Assembly (NCBI GenBank): GCA_025060615.1
Contig: JANXBS010000018.1
Coordinates: forward strand, 22,194-86,193
DNA from: Anaerolineae bacterium
Lineage (GTDB): Bacteria > Chloroflexota > Anaerolineae > DUEN01
Direction of reading: 5' to 3'
DNA: 64,000 nucleotides
Positions 36,407 through 46,705 of the stretch are shown here, in pieces. A model generated the notes under the pieces. The model searched no databases. It saw only the letters and a list, made by a program, of their open reading frames with translations, and had not been told where the DNA came from. The translations under genes were made by a program, and so were the position numbers. Within the stretch, counting starts at the first letter, position 1. Each line of letters begins with the position of its first letter.

Positions 36407-37303
36407 GTGCGGGTAGCCCAAGAGCACGACTGGGTCTTGTTGATAGATCGAGAGCGCCGACGCTATCTGATCCAGCTACGGGTGGGGGAGAAGTGGCACA
36501 GCCACCACGGGCTGATTCTGCACGACGATCTCATCGGCCAGCCCTTAGGGCGGACGGTTCACACTCAGACTGGCCACTCATTTCTAGTGTTGGAACCATC
36601 TACATATGACCTGATCCTACAGATGAAGCGGGCGACGCAGATCGTCTACCCCAAGGATGCCGCGTACATCGTCATGCGGTTGAACCTGTTCTCCGGCCGG
36701 CGCGTCGTCGAGGCGGGGACGGGCAGCGGGGGGTTCACGCTGGCCTTGGCACGCGCGGTGATGCCGGAGGGCCACGTCTATTCCTACGAGGTGCGGCCGG
36801 AGATGCTCGAGCTGGCGCGGCGTAACCTAGAGCACCTGGGGCTTCTCTCGCATGTCACCCTTAAACTGCGTGACATCGCCCAGGGGTTCGATGAAAGCGA
36901 GGTAGACGCTTGCTTTCTGGATCTGCGTACCCCCTGGGAGTACCTGGCCCAGGTATATGCGGCCTTACGACAGGGGGGGTTCTTCGGCAGTCTGGTGCCG
37001 ACTGTGAATCAAGTGATGGAGCTGCTGGCGGGTCTGGAAGCGCACGGAGGATTCGCTGAGATCGAGGTGGAGGAGCTGCTGGTGCGGTCGTACAAGCCGG
37101 TGGCCGCCCGATTACGACCAGAAGATCGGATGATCGCGCACACAGCATATCTGATCTTCGCGCGAAAGGTAGCACCAGGAGATGAGTCGCTATCTTGGCG
37201 GCCGGCGATCCGTCGACTGCATCTGGCGAAGCTGGCTGCCAAACAGGACATGGCGAAAGAGGAATCAGATTGCTCATCGAGCGAGGAAGATCATGTCTAC
37301 TGA
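36407..37303 (+). CDS. trmI: tRNA (adenine-N1)-methyltransferase, TrmI-type
   Basis: 298 residues. An N-terminal beta domain (HDWVLLIDRERRRYLIQL) and a Rossmann methyltransferase with SAM motif RRVVEAGTGSGGFTLALARAV near residue 103-118 and YSYEVRPEMLELARRNL. These match TrmI, which makes m1A58 in tRNA and is important for growth at high temperature in thermophiles. GTG 36407 follows GCGAGGGATGAG. The 3' end overlaps the sufE start by 11 bases. Confidence 0.9.
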   Translation: MRVAQEHDWVLLIDRERRRYLIQLRVGEKWHSHHGLILHDDLIGQPLGRTVHTQTGHSFLVLEPSTYDLILQMKRATQIVYPKDAAYIVMRLNLFSGRRVVEAGTGSGGFTLALARAVMPEGHVYSYEVRPEMLELARRNLEHLGLLSHVTLKLRDIAQGFDESEVDACFLDLRTPWEYLAQVYAALRQGGFFGSLVPTVNQVMELLAGLEAHGGFAEIEVEELLVRSYKPVAARLRPEDRMIAHTAYLIFARKVAPGDESLSWRPAIRRLHLAKLAAKQDMAKEESDCSSSEEDHVY

Positions 37304-37745
37304 GATGACTCCTGAAGCGTTCGAGTTGTATCCTGCCCGCCTACGGGAGATCGTGCAGGAGTTCCGAGCAGCCAGCCCACAGGAGCGGGTAGACTATTTG
37401 CTTGATTTCGCAGAGGGTTTACCCGATCTGCCGGAGCATCTGCTGTCCCGGCGCGATCAGATGGAACAGGTACACGAATGCCAGACCCCCGTCTTCCTAC
37501 ATGTGGAGCTTGCCGATGGCCATCTCCAGCTCTATTTCGACGTGCCACGGGAATCTCCGACGGTGCGAGGCTACGCCGCCATCGTGACCGAGGGGCTTAA
37601 TGGCGCCACACCAGAACAGGTATGGGCCGTTCCCGATGACCTATACCGGGTGCTGGGCCTGCATGAGGCCATTTCGCCCCTGCGGCTGCGCGGTCTGCAC
37701 GCGCTGATGAGGTATGTCAAACGACAGGTAACCCATCTGGCTTAG
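37293..37745 (+). CDS. sufE: SufE-like cysteine desulfurase activator
   Basis: 150 residues of the SufE family. The persulfide-accepting Cys is in VHECQTPVFLHVEL; LPEHLLSRRDQMEQVHECQT and the C-terminal SPLRLRGLHALMRYVKRQV match the fold. SufE takes sulfur from SufS for Fe-S cluster building. ATG 37293 has GAGGAAG upstream and overlaps trmI. No sufS, sufB, sufC or sufD lies here, so it must work with genes elsewhere. Confidence 0.88.
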   Translation: MSTEMTPEAFELYPARLREIVQEFRAASPQERVDYLLDFAEGLPDLPEHLLSRRDQMEQVHECQTPVFLHVELADGHLQLYFDVPRESPTVRGYAAIVTEGLNGATPEQVWAVPDDLYRVLGLHEAISPLRLRGLHALMRYVKRQVTHLA

Positions 37746-37753
37746 GGGGTGCC

Positions 37754-38509
37754 ATGTCATCGTCCAGTTCACCATGGCCTGGTGATTGCCAGGGAGCTAT
37801 TTCGTTGACCTTTGACGACGGCTTGGCCTCACAGTTGGCTCTCGCGGTGCCTTTGCTGAACCGGTTCGATCTGCGAGGGACGTTCTACCTCAACCCCAGG
37901 GATGGCTTCGAACAGGCCCTGGCCCCCTGGCGAGAAGTGGCGGCATTCGGCCATGAGTTGGGCAACCACACGGTGAGCCATCCCTGCTCGTACAACTTCG
38001 CGTTCATGGTGGAATCGGGACGCCGTCCGCTGGAAGAGATGACCCTGGATGAGATGGAGGCCGAGATCGTAGAGGCGTCGCGCCGCATCCGAATTCTGGC
38101 CCTTCAACAGGCGGATATCTCATTCGCTTATCCATGCTATCAGACTTTCGTGGGAAGAGGGCTAACGCAACAGAGCTACGTTCCCCTTGTCGCCCGTCAT
38201 TGCATCGCCGGGCGTGGCCGCGGCGAGACAGCAAACGATCCCCTGCGATGCGACCTGGCGCATGTCTGGTCATGGCCATGCGAGCGGATGTCAGGAGCGG
38301 AGCTGGTGGGGTTGGCGGAGCAGGCGGCCTCTCAAGGACGATGGGGGATCCTCACCTTCCACGGTGTACACGAGGGGCACCTCCCCATCGGCGAACGCGA
38401 TCTTGCCGAGCTATGCGCTTTTCTAGCCCGCGCGCGCGAGCGCATCTGGACGGCGCCTGTGGCCACTGTGGCTCGCCGGATCGCCCAATGGCGGTTACAG
38501 TTCGATTGA
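37754..38509 (+). CDS. polysaccharide deacetylase (NodB-type)
   Basis: 251 residues. [13 protein letters not shown] holds the catalytic and metal Asp pair, HTVSHP the two metal-binding His, and the closing [11 protein letters not shown] the third catalytic region. This is carbohydrate esterase family 4, a metal-dependent removal of acetyl groups from sugar amines. No signal peptide is seen, so the substrate may be cytoplasmic or a non-wall sugar. It starts 8 bases after sufE. Confidence 0.85.
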   Translation: MSSSSSPWPGDCQGAISLTFDDGLASQLALAVPLLNRFDLRGTFYLNPRDGFEQALAPWREVAAFGHELGNHTVSHPCSYNFAFMVESGRRPLEEMTLDEMEAEIVEASRRIRILALQQADISFAYPCYQTFVGRGLTQQSYVPLVARHCIAGRGRGETANDPLRCDLAHVWSWPCERMSGAELVGLAEQAASQGRWGILTFHGVHEGHLPIGERDLAELCAFLARARERIWTAPVATVARRIAQWRLQFD

Positions 38510-38534
38510 CCGTTCTCTGTGGGCATTGTATAAT
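38506..38534 (+). promoter_or_regulatory. promoter giving a leaderless mRNA
   Basis: TTGACC at 38506-38511, spacer of 17, TATAAT at 38529-38534. The expected start near 38541 is only 3 bases before the ATG at 38544, so the transcript would have no room for a ribosome-binding site. The -35 overlaps the last codons and stop of the deacetylase gene. Confidence 0.65.
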
Positions 38535-38543
38535 CCCGCCGCC

Positions 38544-39401
38544 ATGAGCTCAACGAGCCTTCCCATCCCGGCTTGCCTCCCCGGGATGACAATGGTGGTA
38601 ATCCCCACTTATAACGAGGCCGACAACCTTCCCGCGCTGACCCGGGAACTGTTCGGCCTAGGCCTGCCTGACCTCCAGATATTGATCGTGGACGATGCCT
38701 CCCCCGACGGCACAGGCGAGCTCGCGGAGGGATTGCGAGCTGCCTATCCCGGCCGGTTCCACGTGATCCATCGGCCAGGGAAGCTAGGCTTGGGCACCGC
38801 CTACATCACCGGCTTTCGTTACGCGTTAGATCGCGGCGCGGTCGCCATCGTCCAAATGGACGCCGATTTCTCGCATTCTCCGACATACGTGCCGATCTTG
38901 CTCTCCCACCTGGATCAGTATGACGTGGTGGTAGGCTCGCGATATGTGCCGGGGGGCCGGTTGGATGAGCGATGGGGCTGGTGGCGTTATCTGCTAAGCT
39001 GGTGGGCCAACTCAGTCTACACGCGGCTGATCCTAGGCATTCAAGTGCGCGACGCTACAGCTGGCTTCAAAGCCTGGCGCCGGCAAGCGCTGGAAGGGAT
39101 TGACCTCAACCGCGTGCGCTCTAATGGATACGTCTTCCAGGTTGAGATGGCCTATGTGGCAGAAAAGCTGGGCTATCGCGTGTTGGAGGTGCCCATCTAC
39201 TTCGAGGATCGGCGCATCGGCAAGTCCAAGATGTCCGTCCCGATCAAGCTAGAGGCCGCCTGGCGTGTCTGGGAATTGCGTCGACGTTATCGTCACCTAT
39301 CGCGTCCTAGCAGTGACGAAAAGCCTCAGGCCGCGAGCGAGCGGACAGAGATGATGCCTGTCTTGGTCGGGTCGGAGGACGAAAGGCAAAGGGTGCGATG
39401 A
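38544..39401 (+). CDS. dolichol-phosphate mannose synthase-like glycosyltransferase (GT2)
   Basis: 285 residues. Typical GT2 features: [20 protein letters not shown], the acidic [14 protein letters not shown], and [10 protein letters not shown]; the acceptor region has [19 protein letters not shown]. This wording matches DPM1-type polyprenol-phosphate mannose synthases that lack C-terminal membrane helices. The product would be a lipid-linked sugar used by membrane glycosyltransferases, such as the next gene. No ribosome-binding site is seen at ATG 38544; the promoter suggests a leaderless mRNA. Its stop overlaps the next start by ATGA. Confidence 0.9.
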   Translation: MSSTSLPIPACLPGMTMVVIPTYNEADNLPALTRELFGLGLPDLQILIVDDASPDGTGELAEGLRAAYPGRFHVIHRPGKLGLGTAYITGFRYALDRGAVAIVQMDADFSHSPTYVPILLSHLDQYDVVVGSRYVPGGRLDERWGWWRYLLSWWANSVYTRLILGIQVRDATAGFKAWRRQALEGIDLNRVRSNGYVFQVEMAYVAEKLGYRVLEVPIYFEDRRIGKSKMSVPIKLEAAWRVWELRRRYRHLSRPSSDEKPQAASERTEMMPVLVGSEDERQRVR

Positions 39402-42400
39402 TCCGGCGGGCACGTCGGGACGCGCTGTCCGCATTGCTCTTGCTGATCATCCCATTTCTGTGGTTTGCCTCCGTGCTGACCGGTCAGCGCACACTGTTGC
39501 CGGCCGATAATCTCTACGCCTGGGAGCCGTGGCGCAGCTTCGCCACCCAAATGGGTGTGGACATTCCCCACAACGAACTCCTGAGCGATCTTATCCTGGA
39601 AAACTATCCCTGGAAACGATTTATCCTGGAGAGCTTGCAGGCCCGCCAGATCCCGCTCTGGAACCCCTACCTGTTCTCCGGGATGCCATTCCTGGCCGAT
39701 GCCCAGCATTCCGCTCTATATCCGTTCAGCTTGCTCTTCTGGATTCTACCCCTGGAGATGGCGTATGGCTGGTTCACTGCACTGCAAATCGGCCTAGCTG
39801 GGGTGAGCCTATACGCGCTAGCCCGCGCGCTGCGGCTGTCGCGGCCGGCCGCGTTGATCGGCGGCGTGGCGTACATGCTGAGCGGCTTCTTCATGGTCAG
39901 CGTGGTCTTCACCATGATGATCGCGGCGGCGGCCTGGCTTCCTGCCCTGTTGGCCTGTATCGAGGTCGTTATCCGCAAACAGGAGGAGAAGGGCGATGTC
40001 CCTTACTCGCCAGTGCCGTATGTGGCGTTAGGGAGCCTAATCCTGGGAATACAGGTGCTGGCCGGCCACATAGAGATCACTTACTACGTGCTGGTGGTAA
40101 GCGGCTTCTACGCGGCCTGGCGGCTGGTGGGGCTGCGGCGACGGCTGGGACGATGGCGTCCGGCCGTGCGCCTAGGGCTATGGCTGTTGACAATGGCCGT
40201 GGTGGGGCTGGCGCTGGCAGGTGTCCAGCTTCTGCCGCTGGTTGAGCTGGCGCAGCGCAACTTCCGCCAGGGCTCTGTAGGATACCGTGACGTGATCGGC
40301 TGGGCCTGGCCTGCGCGGCAGGTGCTCACCTTTCTGCTCCCCGATGTGTTCGGCAATCCAAGCCACCACGCCTACTGGGACATCTGGGCTCGCCGATGGG
40401 TGCCCGTGACGGTCAACGCCTTAGGTGAGCCAATACGCACTATCTTCTGGGGGATCAAAAACTACGTCGAGGGCGGCAACTACCTGGGGCTGCTGACGCT
40501 AGGGCTCGTCGGCGTCGCCTTTGCGCGCGCAGCGCTCGTCTGGAGCCAACGGACCGCCCGTTGGTGGGACCAAACGGCCTTCTTCGCCGCGCTCGGCCTG
40601 ATCTCGCTGGCGAACGCCTTCGGCACGCCCGTATTCGCGCTGTTTTACTACGGCCTTCCCTGGTATCAGCAGGTCCATTCCCCGTTCCGCTGGGTATTCC
40701 CGTTAACATTGGCAGCAGCGGTATTGGCATCGCTGGGGGCTGACGCGTTGATCCGTTCAGGGCGATCGCCAGGGGGGTCATTATCTGAGATCGCCCTCGA
40801 CGAGAGGACGATGCAGGACCTCGGAAGAACGCGTCGGATAGCACGCGGGATCGCGCTGGCGATGATCATGGCCGGCCTGGGCACATTAGCCCTGGTAGGG
40901 ATCAGCCTGGTCGCGCCTGGGCCGTTCGTCGCCGTCAGCCAGCGCGTAGTAGACAGCTCAGATCTGGCGCGGATGGCTTTCGCCGATGGGCGTATGTTCT
41001 GGAGCTATCAGGCGGTGAACCTGCTCAAGTTCGGAGCGATAGCGGTTCTCTCTGGCCTGGTACTGTGGCTGGCAGCGCGTCGGCTCGCGGCCAGCGCACA
41101 ACGCCCGTTGTGGCGAGATTGGCCGGCGCTGGCGGTAGCCGTCTTGGCGTTCGACCTGTGGCTGGCCTTTGGAAGCTTCCATCCAGCTGCCGATCCTCGC
41201 TTGCTACATTTCATCCCGCCCAGCATCGCGTGGCTGCAAGCGCGTCTTGACGAGGACGAGGGACCATGGCGCTTTACCACCCTTAACGTTCCCGGTGAGA
41301 AAACGCTCAACGCCAACGCCGGCTGGCTATATGGGTTGCAGGACGTACGCGGGTACGACTCGATCATCCCCAAGCAGTACGCCGAGTACATGGATCGTAT
41401 CCAACCTCAGGCAGGCGAGCTGCTCTACAATCGGATTGCGCCCATCTACACCGAGGGACGGGGGCAGCCGGGCTATCAGGCGCTGGATTCCCCGTGGCTA
41501 CATCTGTTAGGCGTCCGCTATGTGGTGACCACACAGCACATCCCCAATCCCACGTATGAGCTGGTCTATGACGGCGAGGTGCGTATCTACCGCAACCGAT
41601 CGGCCATGCCTCGCGCCTTTGTGATGCGTTGCGCCTCAGCGCAGACAGAGATGGCGATAGATTGGGCTACCGTGGACCCGAAAACCGAGCTGGTGTTGGA
41701 TGATCCATCGTCCTTCGTCCCTCGTCCATCACCTTCCTTTACGCATCTCGCATCCTGTGCTCTGAACCCCGCCTCTATCACCCGCTATACCGGCAACGAA
41801 GTCGAGGTTCAAGCTGTAGGCGAAGCCGGCGCCTACCTGGTGCTGGCCGATGCCTATTTCCCCGGCTGGAAAGCTTACGCGCGGCCAGAGGGGATAGCGC
41901 TGGCCGAGGAACGGGAGGTCCCCATCTATCGGGCATATGGCAATTTCCGGGCAGTGCCATTGGAGGCAGGACGGCAGATCGTCCGTTTCAAGTACAGCCC
42001 GATGTCGTTCAAGCTTGGCGTGTATTCTTCGTTCCTGGCCTGGGTGACGGTCTTTCTGGCGATGGGATGGTGGGCCTGGGGACGTTTCTATCGAGACGTA
42101 CCGGGTGAGGCCAGCGAGGTATGGCGCGTGGCTAAGAACAGCCTGATCCCGATGGCCTTGTCGCTACTCAACAAGGGGATTGACTTCGCCTTTGCCATGT
42201 TGCGGCTGCGTATCCTCAACCCTGTCGGAGAGGGGTCCTATACGTTCGCTATCAATTTCTACGCGATCTTCGAGATCCTGGTGCGTTTCGGATTGGGCAC
42301 ACTTCTCACCCGAGAGGTGGCGAGAGATCGAACGCAGGCGGGGCGTTTCTTGAGCAACGCGATAGCGCTGCGGGTGGGATTGTGGTTGGCTGCACTGCCG

Positions 42401-43606
42401 CTGATGGTGCTGGTGGGGGGAGCCTACCGTATCTGGGGCGGGCTGACGCTGGAGGAGGCCTGGGCGATCGCCCTGTTCGCGGTGGCGCTGCTGTTCGCTG
42501 GGCTAGCCGACGCCATCAGCGCCGTTTTCAACGCGTACGAGCAGATGGAGTATCCGGCGGGGATCGCTTCCGCCATCGCTGTAGGCAAAGTGACGCTGGG
42601 CGCATTGGTGCTGCTGCCGCCATTGAGCTGGGGGTTTGTTGGGCTGGCTGGCGTATCCGTCATCATGAACCTGGCGCAGACCCTTTGGCTCTATCGGCTG
42701 CTGTGCCGCAAGCTCTTCACGCCGCAGGCGGCGCTGGATCGGCCGTTGCAGCGGAAGATGCTACATGAATCAGTGCCGTTGATGATCAACCACCTGCTGG
42801 CCACGATCTTCTTCCGAGTTGACGTGTGGATCCTGAAGCCCTTCAGCGGGGCAGAGGCCGTCGGATTGTACGGGGCGGCCTACAAGTACATTGATGGCCT
42901 CAACGTCATCCCAGCCTATTTCACGATGGCGATCTTCCCGCTGATGTCACGGCTGGCGCGGAACTCGCGCGAGGCGATGGCCCGCGCCTACGTCCTAGCG
43001 CTGCGTCTGTTGCTTATGATCAGCTTACCTATTGCTGTGCTCACCACTTTCATCGCCCGGCCGCTGATCCTGATCCTGGGAGGCGAGGAGTTCCTGCCCG
43101 GCTCAGCGTTGGCACTGCAGATCCTCATCTGGTCCATCCCGATGGGGTTCATCAACAGCGTGACGCAGTATGTGCTGATCGCCGTGGACCAGCAGCGCTT
43201 TCTGACCCGGGCGTTTGTAATCGGCGTGGTCTTTAATATGGTCGCCAATCTGATCTTCGTGCCGCGCTACAGTTACTTGGCGGCGGCGGTGATCACCATC
43301 CTCTCGGAATTCGCGTTATTGGTCCCGTTCTATTATGCGGTGCGGCGGCACGTGACGCGGGTGCCGTGGGCGGAGGTCGTCTGGCGGCCGGCGGTGGCCG
43401 CGATGGCGATGGGGTTAAGCTTGTGGCTGGGCAGCCGGTGGACGCTGCTGGGAGCGGCGATGTTGAGCGTAGCGATTTATAGCGGCGTTTTGGTCATACT
43501 AGGCACCTTTCGCCAGCCGGACATGGCAACCGTACTGCGGCAATTACCTAGCGGATGGCGTCCCTCGCCTTACGCGAACGGAGCGGCCGAGAAGGCCGCT
43601 CCGTAG
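39398..43606 (+). CDS. YfhO-type membrane glycosyltransferase fused to polysaccharide flippase
   Basis: 1402 residues in one frame. Residues 1 to about 890 resemble YfhO-family GT-C-type membrane proteins: many helices, a [16 protein letters not shown] loop, [21 protein letters not shown] near residue 70, and a soluble part ending [14 protein letters not shown]. From about residue 900 a second unit begins, [20 protein letters not shown], and continues as a 12-14-helix Wzx/MviN-like oligosaccharide flippase. The two are usually separate proteins. The fusion would join sugar transfer on a lipid carrier and its transport across the membrane. It overlaps the DPM-like gene by ATGA. A low-complexity stretch, [13 protein letters not shown], near residue 770 looks inserted. 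Confidence 0.85.
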   Translation: MIRRARRDALSALLLLIIPFLWFASVLTGQRTLLPADNLYAWEPWRSFATQMGVDIPHNELLSDLILENYPWKRFILESLQARQIPLWNPYLFSGMPFLADAQHSALYPFSLLFWILPLEMAYGWFTALQIGLAGVSLYALARALRLSRPAALIGGVAYMLSGFFMVSVVFTMMIAAAAWLPALLACIEVVIRKQEEKGDVPYSPVPYVALGSLILGIQVLAGHIEITYYVLVVSGFYAAWRLVGLRRRLGRWRPAVRLGLWLLTMAVVGLALAGVQLLPLVELAQRNFRQGSVGYRDVIGWAWPARQVLTFLLPDVFGNPSHHAYWDIWARRWVPVTVNALGEPIRTIFWGIKNYVEGGNYLGLLTLGLVGVAFARAALVWSQRTARWWDQTAFFAALGLISLANAFGTPVFALFYYGLPWYQQVHSPFRWVFPLTLAAAVLASLGADALIRSGRSPGGSLSEIALDERTMQDLGRTRRIARGIALAMIMAGLGTLALVGISLVAPGPFVAVSQRVVDSSDLARMAFADGRMFWSYQAVNLLKFGAIAVLSGLVLWLAARRLAASAQRPLWRDWPALAVAVLAFDLWLAFGSFHPAADPRLLHFIPPSIAWLQARLDEDEGPWRFTTLNVPGEKTLNANAGWLYGLQDVRGYDSIIPKQYAEYMDRIQPQAGELLYNRIAPIYTEGRGQPGYQALDSPWLHLLGVRYVVTTQHIPNPTYELVYDGEVRIYRNRSAMPRAFVMRCASAQTEMAIDWATVDPKTELVLDDPSSFVPRPSPSFTHLASCALNPASITRYTGNEVEVQAVGEAGAYLVLADAYFPGWKAYARPEGIALAEEREVPIYRAYGNFRAVPLEAGRQIVRFKYSPMSFKLGVYSSFLAWVTVFLAMGWWAWGRFYRDVPGEASEVWRVAKNSLIPMALSLLNKGIDFAFAMLRLRILNPVGEGSYTFAINFYAIFEILVRFGLGTLLTREVARDRTQAGRFLSNAIALRVGLWLAALPLMVLVGGAYRIWGGLTLEEAWAIALFAVALLFAGLADAISAVFNAYEQMEYPAGIASAIAVGKVTLGALVLLPPLSWGFVGLAGVSVIMNLAQTLWLYRLLCRKLFTPQAALDRPLQRKMLHESVPLMINHLLATIFFRVDVWILKPFSGAEAVGLYGAAYKYIDGLNVIPAYFTMAIFPLMSRLARNSREAMARAYVLALRLLLMISLPIAVLTTFIARPLILILGGEEFLPGSALALQILIWSIPMGFINSVTQYVLIAVDQQRFLTRAFVIGVVFNMVANLIFVPRYSYLAAAVITILSEFALLVPFYYAVRRHVTRVPWAEVVWRPAVAAMAMGLSLWLGSRWTLLGAAMLSVAIYSGVLVILGTFRQPDMATVLRQLPSGWRPSPYANGAAEKAAP
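43580..43602 (+). terminator. hairpin at the end of the fusion gene
   Basis: GGAGCGGCC and GGCCGCTCC pair exactly around GAGAA. The stem overlaps the final codons and ends at the stop. There is no T-run after it, so it may stabilise the 3' end or cause pausing instead of classical termination. Confidence 0.45.
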
Positions 43607-43792
43607 AGGCCTAGGGTTAGAAAGCGTCACGAAAACCCATCTAAGAGGGAAAGCGACTGACCTCGATAATACCGAAAACGCCTTGAAGGAGCGCACTTCC
43701 CTTCTTACGCCCACGGAACCTAACGTGAAAGAGCTCATCAATGTTCTTCAGATGCTCTCTAGACGTTGGCTTCCGCAGGCGTAAAAGGTCCG

Positions 43793-44323
43793 TTACTGGC
43801 TTTCGTCATCTTTCGTTTCTGAGGCAGGCTCGGCACTGCTCAGCCGGGAGAGCCAGTCATCGGCACGGCGGCCGCCAGCTGGCCGCTCAGGGCTCCGGGG
43901 GGTTGGCCGCTCCGGGCCCCGGGCAGATGCTTGTTCGGTAATCATGCGAAATTCGCCGTTATAGAGTCCCCCCTCTTGCACAATCAGTCTTCTGGCAACA
44001 ACGGTGGCCTGGACCTGACCTGAGGGCATGATCTGGAAGGTCTCCTGACAGGTGACCTCCCCCTCCAGCTCACCAGCAACGGTGATGTTGCGCGCGGTCA
44101 CCTTGGCTCGGACGCGAGCCCCCTTAGCGACGGTCAGCGTCCCCTCGCATTCGATTTCCCCTTCGGCGATCCCCTCGACCCGCAGATTTTGTTTGGTGCG
44201 ATATAGCCCGTCGAAATGGGAGTCGCTGGTCACCAGGCTCTCATTGCTAGTAGGGCGGTCAATGGGTAATGTGCCGGGTGCAGATGATGATACACCAGGT
44301 ATGGTGGGTGCAGTTGCGGACAT
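43793..44323 (-). CDS. bactofilin (polymer-forming cytoskeletal protein)
   Basis: 176 residues. The central part (about 45-125) is a right-handed beta-helix of bactofilin type, with short repeating hydrophobic turns such as NLRVEGIAEGEIECEGTLTVA, ITVAGELEGEV and RLIVQEGGLYNGEFRM. Disordered Pro/Ser/Ala tails flank it. Bactofilins form filaments tied to cell shape or envelope assembly. It lies just downstream of, and in the same direction as, a second bactofilin. Confidence 0.88.
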   Translation of the reverse strand: MSATAPTIPGVSSSAPGTLPIDRPTSNESLVTSDSHFDGLYRTKQNLRVEGIAEGEIECEGTLTVAKGARVRAKVTARNITVAGELEGEVTCQETFQIMPSGQVQATVVARRLIVQEGGLYNGEFRMITEQASARGPERPTPRSPERPAGGRRADDWLSRLSSAEPASETKDDESQ

Positions 44324-44328
44324 CGCCC

Positions 44329-44844
44329 TTACCTCCCTTCCCGTGACATCACAAAGCGACAGTTGACGGTGGATCCCTCCTCAACCACCAGGATAGAGGT
44401 GTTGATCTCCCCTTTGACACTGCCGGTTGGTGTAACCAGAAAGCGGTTTTGGCAGACGATCTTGCCGTCAAAGGAACCGGAAATGATGACATTGCTGGCT
44501 CGAATCTGAGCCTGTACCTGGGCGCTCTCCTCCACTCGGATAGTCCCTTTGGCCTCGATCTCGCCTTCAAACATCCCCTGGATCAATACGTTGCCTTCTG
44601 AGCGCAGCGTACCAGAGAGCTGGGTATTCTTATCAATGATGGCAGCCGCATCGCGAGGAAAATCCATGGAGATGGGCCGAGTGGTAGTAGTCGACGCAGG
44701 CTCGGCAGCCGCCGTCGAAGGCGCTGGAAACGAGGTCGGAGCCGCCTCCCGGGTAGGCGGTGGAGCAGACGCAGGCGGCTTAGAAGCAGGGGGAGGCGGA
44801 GTCGGCCTACGGTCCCGCGCGCGGTCACGTTTGAACAGCGTCAT
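44329..44844 (-). CDS. bactofilin with long disordered N-terminus
   Basis: 171 residues. An N-terminal basic and Pro-rich tail (MTLFKRDRARDRRPTPPPP) of about 65 residues precedes a bactofilin beta-helix with GTLRSEGNVLIQGMFEGEIE, IRASNVIISGSFDGKI and TSILVVEEGSTVNCRF. AGAGGAGG precedes ATG 44844. The frame continues open upstream to 45198 but without coding character. It ends 5 bases before the start of the second bactofilin, so the two form an operon and may copolymerise. Confidence 0.88.
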   Translation of the reverse strand: MTLFKRDRARDRRPTPPPPASKPPASAPPPTREAAPTSFPAPSTAAAEPASTTTTRPISMDFPRDAAAIIDKNTQLSGTLRSEGNVLIQGMFEGEIEAKGTIRVEESAQVQAQIRASNVIISGSFDGKIVCQNRFLVTPTGSVKGEINTSILVVEEGSTVNCRFVMSREGR

Positions 44845-45177
44845 GGGCGATACCTCCTCTTCAGGACAAAAGGCCTCGCTGGAATGCTCAAAACGGCAAC
44901 CGATTAAACATAGCATACCACAAAAGGTTATATCACGCCAGCCCTTTCTCTGACGGTTAGGTCGCGTGCGCTCTACCCTCGACATACGGAGGCCGCCATC
45001 AAGGGTACCAAGAGAGGGAACCGACAAGACGATAAGGGAGCTAGGAGGCCACGTTGGACTGCCCATTCGCACATCGGGATTAGGTAACAGAGCGCTCCTC
45101 CTGCTACAGCCACGATCATGAGAAGCGCCTCGAAAACTCGTAAGCGGAAAAGGGCATCTACCTGCTGACAGGCAGGA
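44845..45177. other. intergenic gap between divergent bactofilin and regulator genes
   Basis: A run of about 330 bases between divergent genes. I see no coding frame, RNA gene or repeat that can be supported. A TATGCT with preceding GTGG on the minus strand near 44915 could be part of a bactofilin promoter, but without a good -35. Confidence 0.35.
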
Positions 45178-45206
45178 TTGCTGAGAGACTGGAGCCATGT
45201 TACAAT
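45178..45206 (+). promoter_or_regulatory. promoter of the response regulator gene
   Basis: TTGCTG at 45178-45183, spacer of 17, TACAAT at 45201-45206. The start would lie at about 45213, right at the AGGAGG (45213-45218), giving a very short leader. Confidence 0.5.
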
Positions 45207-45224
45207 GTCACCAGGAGGGTGATG

Positions 45225-45971
45225 ATGATGGGGAACAATCCTTTCGCCGGTAAGCTGATCCTGGTGGTGGACGATGAGCCGCGTATGGTCAAGTTCATCC
45301 AAACCAACTTGGAGCTGGACGGCTTTCGAGTGATCACAGCCTCGAACGGGTTACAAGCCATCGAAAGGGTGCGAACCGACCTGCCAGACCTCGTCATCTT
45401 GGACGTCATGATGCCGGAGATGGACGGCTTCGAGGCTTTACGCCATATCCGGCAGATCTCGGATGTGCCCGTGATCGTGCTGACCGTAAAAGGCGAAGAG
45501 ACGGATAAGCATCTGGCCTTTTCGGCTGGCGCCGATGACTATCTGACCAAGCCCTTCAGCCAACTGGAGCTGAGCGATCGGTGTAAAGCTGTGCTGCGCC
45601 GGACATTGGACCAGTCAGTGCGCGGCGATGGCGTGATCAAGGTGGACGACCGTCTGCAGATCGATTTCGCACATCGCGAGGTGATCGTGAACGGTGAACG
45701 GATCAGCTTGCGCCCCACCGAATGGCGTTTGCTTTATCATCTGGTGCAAAACGCTGGCTGGATTGTGCCCGCCGAGGTGCTGCTCCAGAAGGTCTGGGGG
45801 TTTGAATACAAGGACGACATCCAGCTGCTTCGCCTCTATATCGCCTATCTGCGGCAAAAGATCGAAGAGGATAGCAATAACCCTCGTTATATCCTAACCG
45901 AACGCGGCGTGGGATATCGCTTCATCGACTTTCGCCGCCAGCAAGAGAAATCACAAGCGTCGACACCATGA
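45225..45971 (+). CDS. OmpR/PhoB-family response regulator (orphan)
   Basis: 248 residues. The receiver domain has the acidic pocket VVDDEPR and phosphorylation site Asp60 in [12 protein letters not shown], with Lys in DDYLTKPFS. The C-terminal winged helix includes [19 protein letters not shown] and [13 protein letters not shown]. No histidine kinase lies next to it, so the partner is elsewhere. AGGAGG at 45213-45218 could serve a GTG at 45219 or ATGs at 45222, 45225 or 45228; 45225 is a compromise. Target genes are unknown; it is divergent from the bactofilins. Confidence 0.9.
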   Translation: MMGNNPFAGKLILVVDDEPRMVKFIQTNLELDGFRVITASNGLQAIERVRTDLPDLVILDVMMPEMDGFEALRHIRQISDVPVIVLTVKGEETDKHLAFSAGADDYLTKPFSQLELSDRCKAVLRRTLDQSVRGDGVIKVDDRLQIDFAHREVIVNGERISLRPTEWRLLYHLVQNAGWIVPAEVLLQKVWGFEYKDDIQLLRLYIAYLRQKIEEDSNNPRYILTERGVGYRFIDFRRQQEKSQASTP

Positions 45972-46004
45972 CTGGCATGCCGACCTCCGCTGCTTTGTCA
46001 GAGG

Positions 46005-46034
46005 TTTGGTGCTCCACACGCGCCATGTTATAAT
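46005..46034 (+). promoter_or_regulatory. promoter giving a second leaderless mRNA
   Basis: TATAAT at 46029-46034 with a weak TTTGGT 18 bases upstream (46005-46010). The expected start is at about 46041, at the first base of the ATG (46042). Confidence 0.5.
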
Positions 46035-46041
46035 CCGGTAG

Positions 46042-46698
46042 ATGAGGACAGGGTTGCGACGGGTGTGGCAAGGGCTTGCGTTTCTGATCCTGGGCGGTCT
46101 ATGTGGGCTTGCCTGGATGGCATGGCTGGTGGATCAATACGGCCAGGTAGACCGTAAGCAACATGCGGATGTGATCATCGTCCTGGGAGCGCGCGTCCTG
46201 CCCGACGGCCGGCCGGGACCCGACCTGTACAGCCGCACTCGACATGGTGTGAACCTGTACCAGAGCGGATGGGCATCGCAGCTCATGTTCACCGGCGGGT
46301 ACGCTGGCGATGCCGCCTCGGCGGCAGCTGTAGCCCGTCGCCTGGCGCTGAAGTGGGGGGTGCCAGACGAGCACATTTGGCTGGCAGATGGTTCCATGAG
46401 CACGTGGGAAGATGCCAAGGTGGCCGCCCGGCTCATGCGCCGCCAGGGATGGCAGCGGGCGATCGTGGTCAGCCACCCCCTGCACCTGTATCGGGCGCAG
46501 TGGATGTTTCGTCGGGCCGGGCTGACCGTTTATCCCAGCCCGACGCCTGACGTCTCCGTGGCCGAGATGGACTGGCGACAGCGGCTATACTTGGACGTGC
46601 GCGAGGCGCTGGCGCTGGCATGGTCGTACCTGCCTGGTGAAGCGCAACGGTTGGCCTGGACGGCAGAGTTGCAAAAGATGGTGGTGCGATTTCGGTGA
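46042..46698 (+). CDS. DUF218/YdcF (ElyC/SanA-like) membrane-anchored protein
   Basis: 218 residues. One N-terminal membrane segment (AFLILGGLCGLAWMAWLV), then a DUF218 domain: ADVIIVLGARVLPDGRPGPDLYSRTRHG, LMFTGGYAGD, STWEDAKVAARLM and VVSHPLHLYRAQWMFRRAG. In other bacteria members such as ElyC and SanA affect envelope integrity; no reaction is proven. It probably faces the outside. No ribosome-binding site precedes the ATG, consistent with a leaderless mRNA. It is followed closely by the radical SAM gene. Confidence 0.82.
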   Translation: MRTGLRRVWQGLAFLILGGLCGLAWMAWLVDQYGQVDRKQHADVIIVLGARVLPDGRPGPDLYSRTRHGVNLYQSGWASQLMFTGGYAGDAASAAAVARRLALKWGVPDEHIWLADGSMSTWEDAKVAARLMRRQGWQRAIVVSHPLHLYRAQWMFRRAGLTVYPSPTPDVSVAEMDWRQRLYLDVREALALAWSYLPGEAQRLAWTAELQKMVVRFR

Positions 46699-46705
46699 TA
46701 AGGCG

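Noticed and set aside
44973..45302. A minus-strand ORF rich in His and Asp across the regulator start
   Set aside because: It overlaps the promoter and start of the response regulator; the His-rich run comes from the repeated ATG codons.
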